Shown: positions 1 to 10,553 of the stretch, piece after piece
Position numbering within the stretch: position 1 is the stretch's first letter
Layout: each line of letters starts with the position of its first letter
Origin: Tubiluchus corallicola
Taxonomy: Eukaryota; Priapulida; Priapulimorpha; Priapulimorphida; Tubiluchidae
Length of the DNA: 22,629 bases
Reading direction: 5' to 3'
NCBI GenBank assembly: GCA_030141605.1
Contig: JAQGDQ010000438.1
Span: 77,501-100,129 of the forward strand
Made by a program: the position numbers and the translations under genes
Notes under the pieces: model-generated
What the model was told of the DNA's origin: nothing
What the model saw: the letters and a program-made list of their open reading frames with translations, nothing else
Databases searched by the model: none

Positions 1-568
1 CTTGCGAAGGAACGTAATACCTCTTGCGAAGGAACGTAATACTTCTGGCGAAGGAACGCAATACCTCTTGCGAAGGAACGTAATACTTCTTGCAAGGGAA
101 CGCAATACCTCTTGCAAAGGAACGTAATACTTCTTGCGAAGGAACGCAATACCTCTTGCGAAGGAACGTAATACTTCTTGCGAAGGAACGCAATACCTCT
201 TGCGAAGGAACGTAATACTTCTTGCAAGGGAACGCAATACCTCTTGCGAAGGAACGTAATACTTCTTTCGAAGGAACGCAATACCTCTTGCAAAGGAATG
301 TAATACTTCTTGCGAAGGAACGCAATACCTATTGCGAAGGAACGTAATAGTTCTTGCAAAGGAACGTAATACCTCTTGCGAAGGAACGTAATACTTCTTG
401 TGAATGAACGCAATACCTCTTGCGAAGGAACGTAATACTTCTTGCAAGGGAACGCAATACCTCTTGCGAAGGAACGTAATACCTCTTGCGAAGGAACGTA
501 ATACTTCTTGCAAGGGAACGCAATACCTCTTGCGAAGGAACGTAATACCTTTTGCGAGTGATTGCAAT
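1..568. repeat. 22-bp minisatellite, about 25 units, open at the window start
   Basis: Tandem units of 22 bp with the core CTTGCGAAGGAACGTAATAC followed by CT or TT. CT-ended and TT-ended units largely alternate, as do GT and GC after AAC, so a 44-bp dimer is the higher-order unit. Variants such as GCAAGGG and GCAAAGG recur at several places. The last units, from about 549, decay into diverged copies. The array begins before base 1. The open frames through it (22-residue periodic peptides, because three units make 66 bp) are artefacts of the repeat and not genes. Confidence 0.95.
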
Positions 569-690
569 ACATTTTGCAATGGAAGGCAAAAGATTTACGT
601 TCGCTCGCAAAAATGTTTCAGTTTTTTCTTCTAACGTCGCCTTACGGGCTTCGTAGAATAGACCTGTGACAGCAAAAACAAGGGTTACTG

Positions 691-904
691 AGACATATAG
701 ACATAGACATAGACATAGACATAGACATAGACATAGACATAGACATAGACATAGACATATAGACATAGACATAGACATAGACATAGACATAGACATAGAC
801 ATAGACATAGACATAGACATAGACATAGACATAGACATAGACATAGACATAGACATAGACATAGACATAGACATAGACATAGACATAGACATAGACATAG
901 ACAT
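691..904. repeat. (AGACAT)n hexanucleotide microsatellite
   Basis: About 35 copies of AGACAT, interrupted once near 757 by an extra AT. It follows the 22-bp array after roughly 120 bp of unique sequence. Open frames of alternating Met-Ser, Tyr-Val or His-Arg are by-products of the 6-bp period. Confidence 0.97.
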
Positions 905-1281
905 TTTTATTTATCTCCTCATTTACACCAGTATACAAATTGACTATTATTTTTATAGTTATTGATTAAAAAGGATAAATTAAGCATAAAGGAAAGAGTT
1001 AGGGCGTGCAGGAGAAACGGTAGCGAAAGACCAATTGGTTATCGAGTCAGCTACCCTTCTTAGGTTAGTTTAAATTGTAAAAAAATTGTAGTGCTGCTGT
1101 TAACATGAACTTATGGGGGAATACATTAAACATGAAAGCGAAATAACTAAATAAGCTATGCAACAAAGAAATAAAATGAAAAATATCAAATGCTGATTAA
1201 CAAAACATGTAAATATTGCATTTGAACATTTTTTTGCAGAAACCACCAAAGTCCATACTGTGCATGCAGCGTCATCGTTAA
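905..1281. other. Non-coding AT-rich spacer
   Basis: No gene, RNA or mobile-element end was recognised between the two microsatellites. Reading frames in this stretch depend on the neighbouring repeats. Confidence 0.6.
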
Positions 1282-2084
<803 letters not shown>

Positions 2085-2160
2085 TCATGGCAGGTCTTGG
2101 AGTACTAATCTCAAGTACTAAACAATATCAGGTCTCGGGTTCAAATCCCGACTGGCTAAC
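2085..2160 (+). repeat. tRNA-like relic, perhaps a SINE head
   Basis: 2135-2151 forms a perfect T-arm: stem TCGGG/CCCGA around loop TTCAAAT, which matches the pol III B-box GGTTCAAATCC. Upstream, 2101-2119 forms a 6-bp stem (AGTACT/AGTACT) with a 7-nt loop, like an anticodon arm, and TGGCAGG at about 2089 is a weak A-box. An acceptor 5' strand to pair with CTGGCTA is missing. The spacing would fit a long variable arm, as in tRNA-Leu or tRNA-Ser. I read it as a degenerate tRNA-derived sequence, not a working tRNA. No poly(A) or simple tail is obvious downstream. Confidence 0.4.
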
Positions 2161-2575
2161 AATTTTTCAAAATCTCCTTTCTTTCTTCACCCCATTAACC
2201 TCAGCGGGTAATAATTGTTGTAACATAATCCGCAATGGTTTATCGATAGTCGGGCATTCACAGTCATAATCTAATTAATCATGAGGCAAGATTTTAAGGG
2301 CCTATGGCTTTGGGAATCGCCTGATTCAGTTGTGGAGTAATAATGCAATCGTGTGGCTAAGTGAGGTGATCAAAGATAGATAGCCAATAGAGAAGAGAGA
2401 GTTGTGAATAGAGGGTTCTGCGAAGTCCTGTTGGAAATTCATGGAAGGAGATTTCACGAAGAAAAATGTTGGCAATGGTGTAACCGAAAACTCAGCTTTG
2501 GTGAACTGACCGACATTACCTGAGTTCACAGACTATTGGTGTGTATTTGGTAAGAAAATGCTTGGTAAGATCGGT
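2161..2575. other. Unannotated spacer
   Basis: No gene or element was recognised. A short phrase at about 2294 (TTTTAAGGGCCTATGGCT) resembles one at about 21506 (AATTAAGGGCCTAAGGCT), which could mark relics of one repeat family. Confidence 0.4.
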
Positions 2576-3071
2576 GCTTGGTAAGAAAATAATTAAAAAA
2601 TGGAACCCAGGCAAAAAGTCACAGGAAAAAAGTTACGGAAAAAGTCAGAATTTGGCTCGAAAAGAAAGTCACAAAAAGTCACAGTTTTGGCTGGGAAAGA
2701 AAGTCACAAAAAGTCACAATATTGGCTAGGAAAGAAAGTCTAAAAAAGTCACAATTTTGGCTAGGAAAGAAATTCAGAAAAAAGTCACAATTTTGGCTGG
2801 GAAAGAAAGTCACAATTTTGGCTGGGAAAGAAAGTCACAATTTTGGCTAGGAAAGAAAGTCAGAAAAAAAATCACAATTTTGGCTGGGAAAGAAAGTCAC
2901 AGAATAAAAGTCACAATAAACTTTGGCTACGCTTAGGGTTAGGATAAGGGTTATTTCTTTTTTTCCTGTGCGTTTTTTCATGTGACGTTTTCTCTCACCT
3001 TTTACCTGTGACTTTTTTACCCTGTAGCTTTTTTACCTGGATTCCATTTCTTAATCATTTTCTTACCAAGC
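2576..3071. mobile_element. Foldback / MITE-like element with internal tandem array
   Basis: The ends are inverted copies. The left arm reads GCTTGGTAAGAAAAT, then ATTAA and TGGAACCCAGG. The right arm, reverse-complemented, reads GCTTGGTAAGAAAAT, then GATTAAG and TGGAATCCAGG, followed on both sides by AAAAAGTCACAGG-like sequence. The arms match over about 50 bp with a few mismatches. The centre is a degenerate tandem array. Before the left end there is a partial 16-bp duplication of TTGGTAAGA. No transposase is present. The class is unassigned, and no target-site duplication was identified. Confidence 0.7.
2633..2915. repeat. 25/36-bp degenerate tandem array inside the foldback element
   Basis: The core AAAGTCACAATTTTGGCTGG plus GAAAG repeats with a 25-bp period. 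Longer units of about 36 bp carry an extra AAAAAGTCAC. There are about nine units. A telomere-like CTTAGGGTTAGG follows at about 2930; it is only two units long. Confidence 0.85.
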
Positions 3072-5628
3072 TTTAGTCTAACGAAACGCAGAACGGAAGT
3101 TGTTGATTACAGTTGCCCGATTTTATATCTGTCTGAAAAAAGTAAAATTTTCCTGCAAAAAGATTACATCAACAGGTAAAAAAATAACTTTTTTCGTTTT
3201 TATTACAGGTGACAGATTTTTTCATCGCTTTTTTAACAATTTTTTACCTGCTTACTGAAAAGCTTGTACCAGAAGAACTAAATTTCTACAATCACGTCAG
3301 TTGTAAAATCATTGGCTTCCTTTTCCGAGTTCTCCTCTACTTGGCAAATATCAAACTGATACCAATGTCACTGGAAAGGTAGGTAGAATCAAACCAATAT
3401 TTGTGTGTCAATTGAAAAGTATTAAAGCACAAGAAAACCCTTCATGAACATCAAGCTTAAAAAATTAGTCTTGAAATTTTATATCACTTACATACCTGCC
3501 TTTTCGCGTGCAGGACTTCAATCTGCAGTCACGCTGTATAAAACATGTAAATTCAAACTCTCGCGATGACCGTTAGACGCAGCCATTTTCACGACAGGTC
3601 ATTTGAAACAAGTTTAGATAACATTTTGTAAAGTTTGAAAAAATAATCAGAGCATTCGTAGAGCACAAGTCACTAACTAAATAAAATTTAAAATTACTGT
3701 ACCTTGTCAATAAGGTTAAAAATACGTTTTTTGGTTAGTGAGTGGTGCACCCTGGAGGGTGAGTCAGCGACATTTTACCAATTGGTGAAAACATTTTAAA
3801 TAATTAATAATTTTCTTTTCTAGTTACATAAGTCTTTCTAGCAGGTAAGCGAAAAGCTAAGTAACATAGATTTGCACGGTAAGTCTTTTGAGATATAATT
3901 TAACATTTCCTTTTCTTCCCTTGATTTACGTTTGGTACATGACGTCATGTAATGGCGACTTCGGAACAGTATTGCGGGAGATTTAAAATGAAAACAAACT
4001 AAAATTCCTTTCAGTGCGAGTACGATATACGCATAAAATTGCTATAAAGTAATATAATTTTTTAAGGCGATTTTTCTGAAACCTACTTCAGGTACCCCTT
4101 TTCTTGACCTTGTCTTCAAGTACCCTTTTTCTTGTCCTAACATTGCTCAAAATTACATACGGCAATAGTCCTGAAGCGTTTCATTTTGTCTATAGTTATA
4201 GCTTTGCCGTTTTTTTATTGTTGGGCAGAGAAATATTTGTGTACTTATGGTGGTTAATATTGTGTAGAGGTGTTTAATGTGATGTCTAATTTTGACCGTG
4301 GCCCAAATTTTGATTGATATGGAGCAGCTGTAAGCAGTCCAAACACAGATATCAAAGATGGCGTCAGTCATTATTGACTTTTGTTGTCAAAAATAAACTG
4401 AAATGGTTTATTTTTGGATTAATAAGTGTTATCCGTTTATTAATGAAGTTATTAATAACGAATTAAACAAAAAAAACAAATATAATGAATTTAATTCGAA
4501 AGTTCGTTTTGTACGATGCAATGTAGACGAAAAAAATACACAACGTTTTATTAAGTTCTGTGATAACTATTAAAATCTTATCTAATTAAGTATCAAAACA
4601 AACAAAGCGAAGTGTTAAGATAATTTTTTGCAAGCTAGAGGAGCCTTCTGACTATCTAGTTTTCTCGTGAAATAAACACGCCAAGTAACTCGTCAAGTTA
4701 GTCGTCAAGCAACTCGTCAAGTAACTCGGAAGCGTGTTCAGACTAGAGAATCAAACTGTGTGACATAAGCCCTACAAAACCGCTGCAATTAGTTGGGTTT
4801 AAAATTCAAATTTTGCACATGAGCTCTCGAATGTGTGCGATACGTCACAACTGAACACCTCTAAACTTGTTTTTTGTGCAACGCGTTTTCGAGATGCAAA
4901 CGCTGCTGGCTATTCAACTAGTAAATTTGGAATTGCTTGTAACAGTGAACAACGTTTTGCTAAAAGACAAGGTGCTAGATCTCGACTTCACAGTTAGTGG
5001 AAATCTAACATTTTCTACTCATCGTCTTAAGAAGGGGCCCGGTTTTCCTTCAGGAAACGATAGCTGCTGCTGTAGATGATGTGAGCAGATGGCGCTGCAG
5101 AAAAAATGTTGCTTTAACAACATTGCACGTGAAGTGGATGTTAATGAAGTAAACGACCTACGGTACCTCAGTGCGACTATTTCTGCTCATCATTTTGGAT
5201 GAGTTTGTTTGTTTTGGTAATTCCGCAACTAAACGATGTCTTGCACGTGTCTACACGTTTATAAATTTAGCAATAAGTAAGTCGTTGGAGGCAAGTACAG
5301 GCAGTCCTTTCATGTAGTGAACGCCACCGACAAAGTATGCATTAGTATGCGTAATTTTGATGCGTCATGTGCGTTTATATTGTATTCGTGAAGATCAAAG
5401 CACCGTCAAGGCTTCAGGGTGGAAACGGATCCTGTAGATGAGTTGATATGAAACCCCTAGATGACCCGCTTGTGATTTCAACATCCGGTTGTAGTTGTAC
5501 TTGTGAGATCAAAATCGTTTGCTGTATAGAGTGTATCATGGCAGCTGTCATTTGTTTGCAAACTAAGTTTTTAAAGCATTAAAACCTTATTTACATTTTA
5601 AAAAAATATCCCAACCTTAAACTATAAA
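3072..5628. other. Long unannotated region
   Basis: No gene was supported in 2.5 kb. Small features are a 12-bp inverted pair CAGGTAAAAAAT/ATTTTTTACCTG (about 3174 and 3240), a tandem partial copy of CTTCAGGTACCCCTTTTCTTG near 4085-4137, and short GTCAAG-rich repeats at 4680-4733. Two ATGGCG starts (3952, 4358) open only very short frames. The frame at 4867-5079 shows no family motif. This could be intergenic DNA or a long 5' intron of the class A receptor gene. Confidence 0.45.
3936..3951. promoter_or_regulatory. Perfect 16-bp palindrome with a full CRE core
   Basis: TACATGACGTCATGTA is a perfect palindrome centred on TGACGTCA, the consensus CREB/ATF-family site. An ATGGCG follows directly but opens a frame of only 16 codons. 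Its use as a regulatory site is inferred only. Confidence 0.35.
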
Positions 5629-6279
5629 ACAGAACAATCTACCTTATAAAATATTGAAAGAGAACACAGAACAATCTACCTCATAAAATATTGAAAGAGA
5701 ACACAGAAGAATCTACCTTATAAAATATTGAAGGAGAACACAGAACAATCTACCTTATAAAATATTGAAAGAGAACACAGAACAATCTACCTGATAAAAT
5801 ATTGAAAGAGAACACAGAACAATCTATCTGATAACATATTGAAAGAGAACACAGAACAATCTACCTGATAAAATATTGAAAGAGAACACAGAACAATCTA
5901 ACTTATAAAATATTGAAAGAGAACACAGAACAATCTACCTTATAAAATACTGAAAGAGAACACAGAACAATCTACTTTATAAAATATTGAAAGAGAACAC
6001 AGAACAATCTACCTTATAAAATACTGAAAGAGAACACAGAACAATCTACCTTATAAAATATTGAAAGAGAACACAGAACAATCTACCTTATAAAATATTG
6101 AAAGAGAACACAGAACAATCTACCTTATAAAATATTGAAAGAGAACACAGAACAATCTACCTTATAAAATATTGAAAGAGAACACAGAACAATCTAACTT
6201 ATAAAATACTGAAAGAGAACACAGAACAATCTACCTTATAAAATATTGAAAGAGAACACAGAACAATATAACTTATAAA
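5629..6279. repeat. 37-bp minisatellite, about 17.6 units
   Basis: The unit is ACAGAACAATCTACCTTATA followed by AAATATTGAAAGAGAAC, 37 bp, repeated head to tail. Units differ at a few positions only (CTACCT/CTAACT, TTATAA/TGATAA, ATATTG/ATACTG), so the array is young or homogenised. There is no open frame of note. Confidence 0.96.
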
Positions 6280-6375
6280 GAGTTGTACATTTTGACCAGG
6301 AGCAGCTGGATAAAATAAAATTGAAATGTTTAGTTTTTTGTGTTATTTTGCAACTTTAAAGTTATCTGTCTCATT

Positions 6376-6600
6376 GACCAGGCGGTTTAGTCTAGTGGTA
6401 ATGCGTCTGCTTTCCGTCTGGGAGGTCGTGAGTTCGAACCAGCGGTCGGGTCATACTTTAAAAATGGTACCTGCTGTTGCCCTGCCTGACTCGTGGTATT
6501 TAGGATAAAAGTGGGGTAATAATAGTCTCTGTTATGTAGTTGTAGGTTGTTATTTACAGTCGGCGATAATAGCTCTTTGAGCTAATGTTAATTGTTGACC
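6376..6600 (+). repeat. tRNA-derived SINE
   Basis: The head has a pol III A-box (TAGTCTAGTGG, 6388-6398) and a B-box (GAGTTCGAACC, 6430-6440) at normal tRNA spacing. The outer GACC and GGTC can pair as a remnant acceptor stem. The T-stem is broken, so it is not a functional tRNA. The body after 6456 contains CTGCTGTTGCCCTGCCTGAC, which looks like a conserved SINE central domain, though I cannot name the family with certainty. The 3' limit is approximate. It lies in the intron or upstream region of the class A receptor gene. Confidence 0.6.
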
Positions 6601-6689
6601 CAAAAGCTGACCTTAAAAACTAATTAGTGATTCACTATTTATTGGGAAGTGATGCTGCCGATAGCACCATGACCATAAAATATAATTTT

Positions 6690-6925
6690 AATTTCGTTTT
6701 ATCTTTTTGTAATTTGCACTTAAAATTGTTAATTACCGATTTATTCAAAGTACCGCATCTACATTTGACTTACCTAAGTCACATTTGACTTACCTAAGTC
6801 ACATTTGACTTACCTAAGTCACATTTGAGTTACCAAAACACATTCGAAATTTCTATGTCTACATTTGACTTATCTAAGTCACATTTGAACTTTCCTGTGT
6901 CTACATTTGACGTGTAAAACCTATA
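6690..6925 (+). mobile_element. Arm of a MITE with about 20-bp subterminal repeats (copy B)
   Basis: Eight successive units of about 20-21 bp, each carrying TACATTTGA or CACATTTGA (for example TCTACATTTGACTTACCTAAG), end in GTCTACATTTGACGTGTAAA and ACCTATA. The right end and the inner flank (TAATTTGCACTTAAA, CGATTTATTCAAAGTA) match the element at 10554-11048. Only one arm is visible here, so this copy is truncated or a solo arm. Confidence 0.75.
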
Positions 6926-6928
6926 TAA

Positions 6929-6955
6929 TTCTTCTTCTTCTTCTTCTTCTTCTTC

Positions 6956-7025
<70 letters not shown>
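6929..7025. repeat. (TTC)n-(TTA)n compound microsatellite
   Basis: About nine TTC units followed by about 23 TTA units, abutting the MITE arm. It ends about 110 bp before the receptor exon and lies in the intron upstream of the 3' splice site. Confidence 0.97.
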
Positions 7026-7120
7026 CTGTGTTTTTACAGTTGATTTCTGCTGATTTTTTCACCACTGTAAAGTAGTCATTGTAGTTATTGGTTTCTGCAT
7101 TGTTAAATATAATGCTACAT

Positions 7121-7136
7121 TGTTGCTGTGTTGCAG
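7121..7136 (+). other. 3' splice acceptor of the class A GPCR exon
   Basis: TGTTGCTGTGTTGCAG followed by GTACGTTGCT. The protein loses GPCR similarity immediately upstream, and the first exon base completes the Arg codon of the DRY motif (phase 2). An intron inside or next to DRY is a known recurrent position in rhodopsin-like receptor genes. Confidence 0.85.
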
Positions 7137-8382
7137 GTACGTTGCTATGATGTATCCACTAAAAGCTCTCAAGTATCAGACAAAATCTCACACGCTGAAA
7201 GTTATCGCTTTTTGCTACGTGCCGCCATTAATTATAGCAATCCCCCATGCAATATACAGTGAACCGGTTTCTCTACGTCTAGGTACCCCTCTTCGCAACG
7301 TGACCGTGTGCAAGGCGTACTTTCCTTGGATGTTTGAGCACAGCATCACCGCTTACGTGCTGATGTTCGCTCTTCCGCTTTTGGTGAAGGTGTGGACCGG
7401 AATTAGAATTGCCATCATGTTGCAGAAGAGGAAGCTGGACCATATTCCCCATCTTCCTGGATCTCGGCATCACCGGTCGACCCAGAATTTGACCACAGAT
7501 GATGCCCGTGTACAGTCCAGTCAACGGTCACAGTCAATGACCAGCGTGGACAGGCATAACAGAAAACTACCACCTGGTAAGAGGTTCCAACGTAGCATTT
7601 CCGCCCAAGAGTGTGCTCTGAACCGCAAAAAAGATTCCACTGAAAGAACCTACCAGCCATTACCGGAAATAAGGGAAACTATGGACGGAAGTGATGTCAA
7701 CAGTTCGAAAACAACACGAGAAAGAGAGACACCTGGTGTGAAGAAAGGGCGAACTAATATGGCACCGCGCGAAGTTAATGGCATGAGCCGTGTAGGTTCT
7801 AAATCTACGTTAGAGAAAACAAAATTACGGAGGCAGAAAAGCCGAAGCTATGAAGTGATATCGCCACTAGAGGCACCACAGTCTCTTAACCAGGATCACT
7901 CTCAAGGATCCTCGCAAAGCCTGCCACCAGAGGGGCAGCACAGTCGTAGGCGAGAAAGCGTTCAGAGAGTGATAAACGGAATCGGAAGTTTGCCCCAGTT
8001 AGCAGGAAAACTTTTTAATAGAAATGAAGCCAGTGTCATTGATTCCCTAAGTGCTGCTCAACAACGCGCAAAAGCCCGCTTGGTGGTGCTAATGTTGCTT
8101 GTTCACGTGCTGACATTACTGCCATATTGTGTCCAGCACGTGCTGCTGTTGATTGGAGAAGTAGGGGCAGAACATCGCAAACATTCTGTCTTTGTATCTG
8201 GCATTATTGCATTGATCATAAAGCTGCAAGCTGTCATGGATCCTATTGTAGTCATATGCACAAGTAAAAGTATAAAAACTGCCTTAGCCAATAGCCTTGG
8301 TTGTGGAAGAACACGTAAAAAAAGAAGCCAGTCACTTTCTGCGGTGCAAAATGTTTCAAATGTAACGAAGAGCCAAAGGTAA
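7137..8382 (+). CDS. Class A (rhodopsin-like) GPCR, C-terminal exon, partial
   Basis: The exon encodes 415 residues from the Arg of DRY to the stop; the 5' exons with TM1-TM3 are outside the window. Counting that Arg as 1: RYVAMMYPLK is the end of TM3 and ICL2; TM4 is about 21-42; ECL2 has an N-V-T glycosylation site and the conserved Cys59; TM5 is about 71-96 with its proline (FALPLLV); ICL3 runs about 97-312; TM6 is about 313-340 with LLPY; TM7 is about 351-375. TM7 has DPIVV where NPxxY is usual, and TM6 has Leu before Pro where Trp is common. ICL3, about 215 residues, is very long, basic and Ser-rich, with RRQKS and RRRES sites fitting protein kinase A. By family it is a plasma-membrane receptor signalling through G proteins, probably for a peptide or small ligand. 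I cannot name the ligand. An upstream TTG in frame lies in the intron and is not the start. Confidence 0.9.
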
Positions 8383-8691
8383 CGGCTCTGTACTGGCTAC
8401 AGATTAGTTATTGTGGCTCTCGATTTAGATATGTCTATTTAGTTTAAACATAATTTATTTAGGATTGGATCAGACAGTTTGTACAACATGATTTAGGATC
8501 CTCACCACAACAGACTTTATACACTATTTACAAGAACATTTACAGTAAGAATAGACTATACTTTGTTTTTAGTATACTTTAGTATACTAAAGTTTTACTA
8601 CAGTGATACATTAGACATTAGTAGAAAATGACGGTTAGTAAATATTAATGTACGATTATTTAAGAATGATGCATTTTATATCAGATAGAAA
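8383..8691 (+). other. Probable 3' UTR / downstream region of the class A receptor
   Basis: AT-rich sequence after the stop. It contains a perfect 18-bp palindrome at 8576-8593 (ACTTTAGTATACTAAAGT). No AATAAA appears here. The first ATTAAA downstream is at 9001, beyond the LINE relic, so the transcript end is undetermined. Confidence 0.4.
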
Positions 8692-8952
8692 CTACTGGAA
8701 GCGTTTAGTACGTAATATAAAGTCATGTATACATTGGAATATTTTACAGTTAGTAACATAGTTAAATTCATCTTTTCCGAATAATAACAACTTCAACAGA
8801 TCATTATTTCCTAAGGCAGCTATATTAAGGCTTTCGGGCAGAAGCATTGCATTTAATTTATCAAACATAACTACCCTAGCTAGTTGATACAATGGGTAGT
8901 GCAACAAAAAGTGTTCAACAGACTCAAATCGAAATCCACAGTTACAATATGT
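8692..8952 (-). pseudogene. LINE (non-LTR retrotransposon) C-terminal relic
   Basis: The minus-strand open frame of 86 codons starts with CNCGFRFESVEHFLLHYPLY and ends in FILRTKRF plus one residue and a stop. The pattern CxCG-(6)-EHFLL-H-x-PLY-x-x-x-R is the Cys/His knuckle-like motif found near the C-terminus of many non-LTR retrotransposon polyproteins (usually H-C-PLY; here Cys is Tyr). A stop lies just upstream in frame at 8953-8955, so the copy is 5'-truncated and dead. It lies antisense to the class A receptor gene, about 310 bp past its stop. Confidence 0.7.
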
Positions 8953-9064
8953 CTATTTAAAAGTGTATTTCTTCATTTTAAAGAAGAATGTCATTAGTGC
9001 ATTAAAAGAGAACCGGATGATTGTGTAAACATTACTTCAGAATTAAGTATGCTCTAAAACATTG

Positions 9065-9140
9065 AAAACTACAATAGCTTTTTTAAATCAAAGCTTACAT
9101 TAAAAACTACAATAGCGTTTTTAGATCAAAGCTTACATTA
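9065..9140. repeat. Two-copy tandem duplication, 38 bp
   Basis: AAAACTACAATAGC, then a T/G-rich stretch and ATCAAAGCTTACATT, occurs twice in a row with two or three differences. No function is evident. Confidence 0.85.
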
Positions 9141-9291
9141 AATAAGAATTACCTCGGATATTCAAATTTCGTTAAACTTTCAAAGCTACGCGCGGCTCAG
9201 TGAATCTACTAAGATTGGCAGCGTCGCCTTTTTGTCACATTGGCCGACAAATAGAAGACGGTACCGTAATAACATGATCACGAACTGCAGT

Positions 9292-9548
9292 GTTAGTTTC
9301 TGATGTCATATGAGGTAGATCCCATTTTCGTGACATCACGTGTTTAAGCAGTAACACTTGTGCAAACGTGCTTGACGCGTAAGGGAAGGTGCCTGTTATT
9401 GCGCTAACTGTGGTTAGTTTCTGACGTCATATGAGGTAGAGCCCCTTTTCGTGACATCTCCTGTTTAAGCTGTAACACTTATGCAAACGTGCTTGACGCG
9501 TAAGGGAAGATGCCTGTTATTGCACTAACTGTGGTTAGTTACAGACGT
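9292..9548. repeat. 121-bp tandem duplication with CRE-like sites
   Basis: Unit 1 is 9292-9412, unit 2 is 9413-9533, and a third partial copy begins GTTAGTTACAGACG. The two full units differ at about ten positions. Each contains TGAYGTCATATGAGGTAGA and GTGCTTGACGCGTAAGGGAA. Unit 2 has a perfect TGACGTCA at 9422-9429, while unit 1 has TGATGTCA. CpG is more frequent here than around it. This could be a duplicated regulatory segment, but no gene start is visible next to it. Confidence 0.9.
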
Positions 9549-10553
9549 AAGCAATAGCTGTGTGCGACTGCCATTAATTAACTTTCTAAGCTAATTATTA
9601 AAGTATAAGAAACAATTACTAACTTTTATAGGCAAGAAAACGTATATTTTGTACAGTAAATTAAGATGAGATTGAGTCTAAATAATCATCCGGTTTTCCT
9701 TTAAATATAAATAGTTTCTCTGAAAACTTTGTATTTATAGTTCTGCTTATTAGTATCGTATTGTAGCTGCTAACACATGGAGTGGATCACAAGTTAAAAG
9801 GCAGTATGTTGTCTTTGTAGTCCTAATTTGTATTTTGGCTGTAAGTAGGCCGCCTCTGTAATATCGTGTATAGCAAAATATATGTAAAGTGCGATTTTAC
9901 TGACTGAATTAAATTAAGTTGTGAGAGAGAAAGACATACAGGTATAGCCAGCCTCTTAATTATTATTGTAAAATTTATCAGAAATTGATCATCATTAGTA
10001 TTATTGTAATAGTTTCAGTCATTACTGACAAATAATTCACTGACCAGCCCTATCTGCAAAAGTTTAAAATACTCAACAATTGATATGAAATAGATCTATT
10101 AGATATCGCATAATAGCCTACTTACTATTTTCCAAAGTACGTGATATTAGAATATAATCGTATAACACTGTTTAGGACATAGTACGCCATGTAACTTTCT
10201 GGGATTAAGTTAGTAATTTACGGATTCATATTGTTATAAATTCGTGTTTTTCTTACATGCCAGTAATAAACTGTAGCTGTTAAATAAAGCAAATTACGCC
10301 AAGACACTCGTTCTGATGATGGTAGGTTGGTGGCTTTTAAACCGTTTTGTTTTTATAAGTGCAAGAAACATGCTAATTGACATCAAAATCTTGTATCGTG
10401 TAGTTTTTTGCTCGACTCTTTTGTATATTTATTATTTGACTAAAAATTTTGATCCTTTCGTAATAATATCGACTGAATTGCTAATTATATAAGGGTGATT
10501 TATGCTTTGGTAAAAATTTAAACAAAACAATGTTATGTTTGACTATTTTCAGC
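9549..10553. other. Unannotated AT-rich region
   Basis: No gene, RNA or element end was recognised in about 1 kb. AATAAA occurs on the plus strand near 10264 and 10283, with nothing convincing to assign it to. Confidence 0.5.

Noticed and set aside
329-965. Open frames on both strands in the minisatellite and AGACAT repeat (Met-Ser, Tyr-Val, His-Arg repeats)
   Set aside because: They exist only because repeat periods are multiples of three or lack stops; no unique coding sequence supports them.
2930-2955. Interstitial telomere repeat
   Set aside because: Only about two TTAGGG units with imperfect neighbours; too short to claim.
4352-4390. Gene start at AAAGATGGCGTCAGTC
   Set aside because: Good start context but the frame stops after 13 codons and no donor site is convincing.
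5629-6279. CRISPR-like array
   Set aside because: Head-to-tail 37-bp units without variable spacers, in a eukaryotic genome; it is a minisatellite. The same holds for the 22-, 43- and 46-bp arrays.
6376-6456. Functional tRNA gene
   Set aside because: A- and B-boxes are present but the T-stem is broken and a SINE-like body follows.
7120-7136. Start codon of the class A receptor at the in-frame TTG
   Set aside because: It lies in the pyrimidine tract of the intron; the receptor needs TM1-TM3 upstream and the exon starts at 7137.
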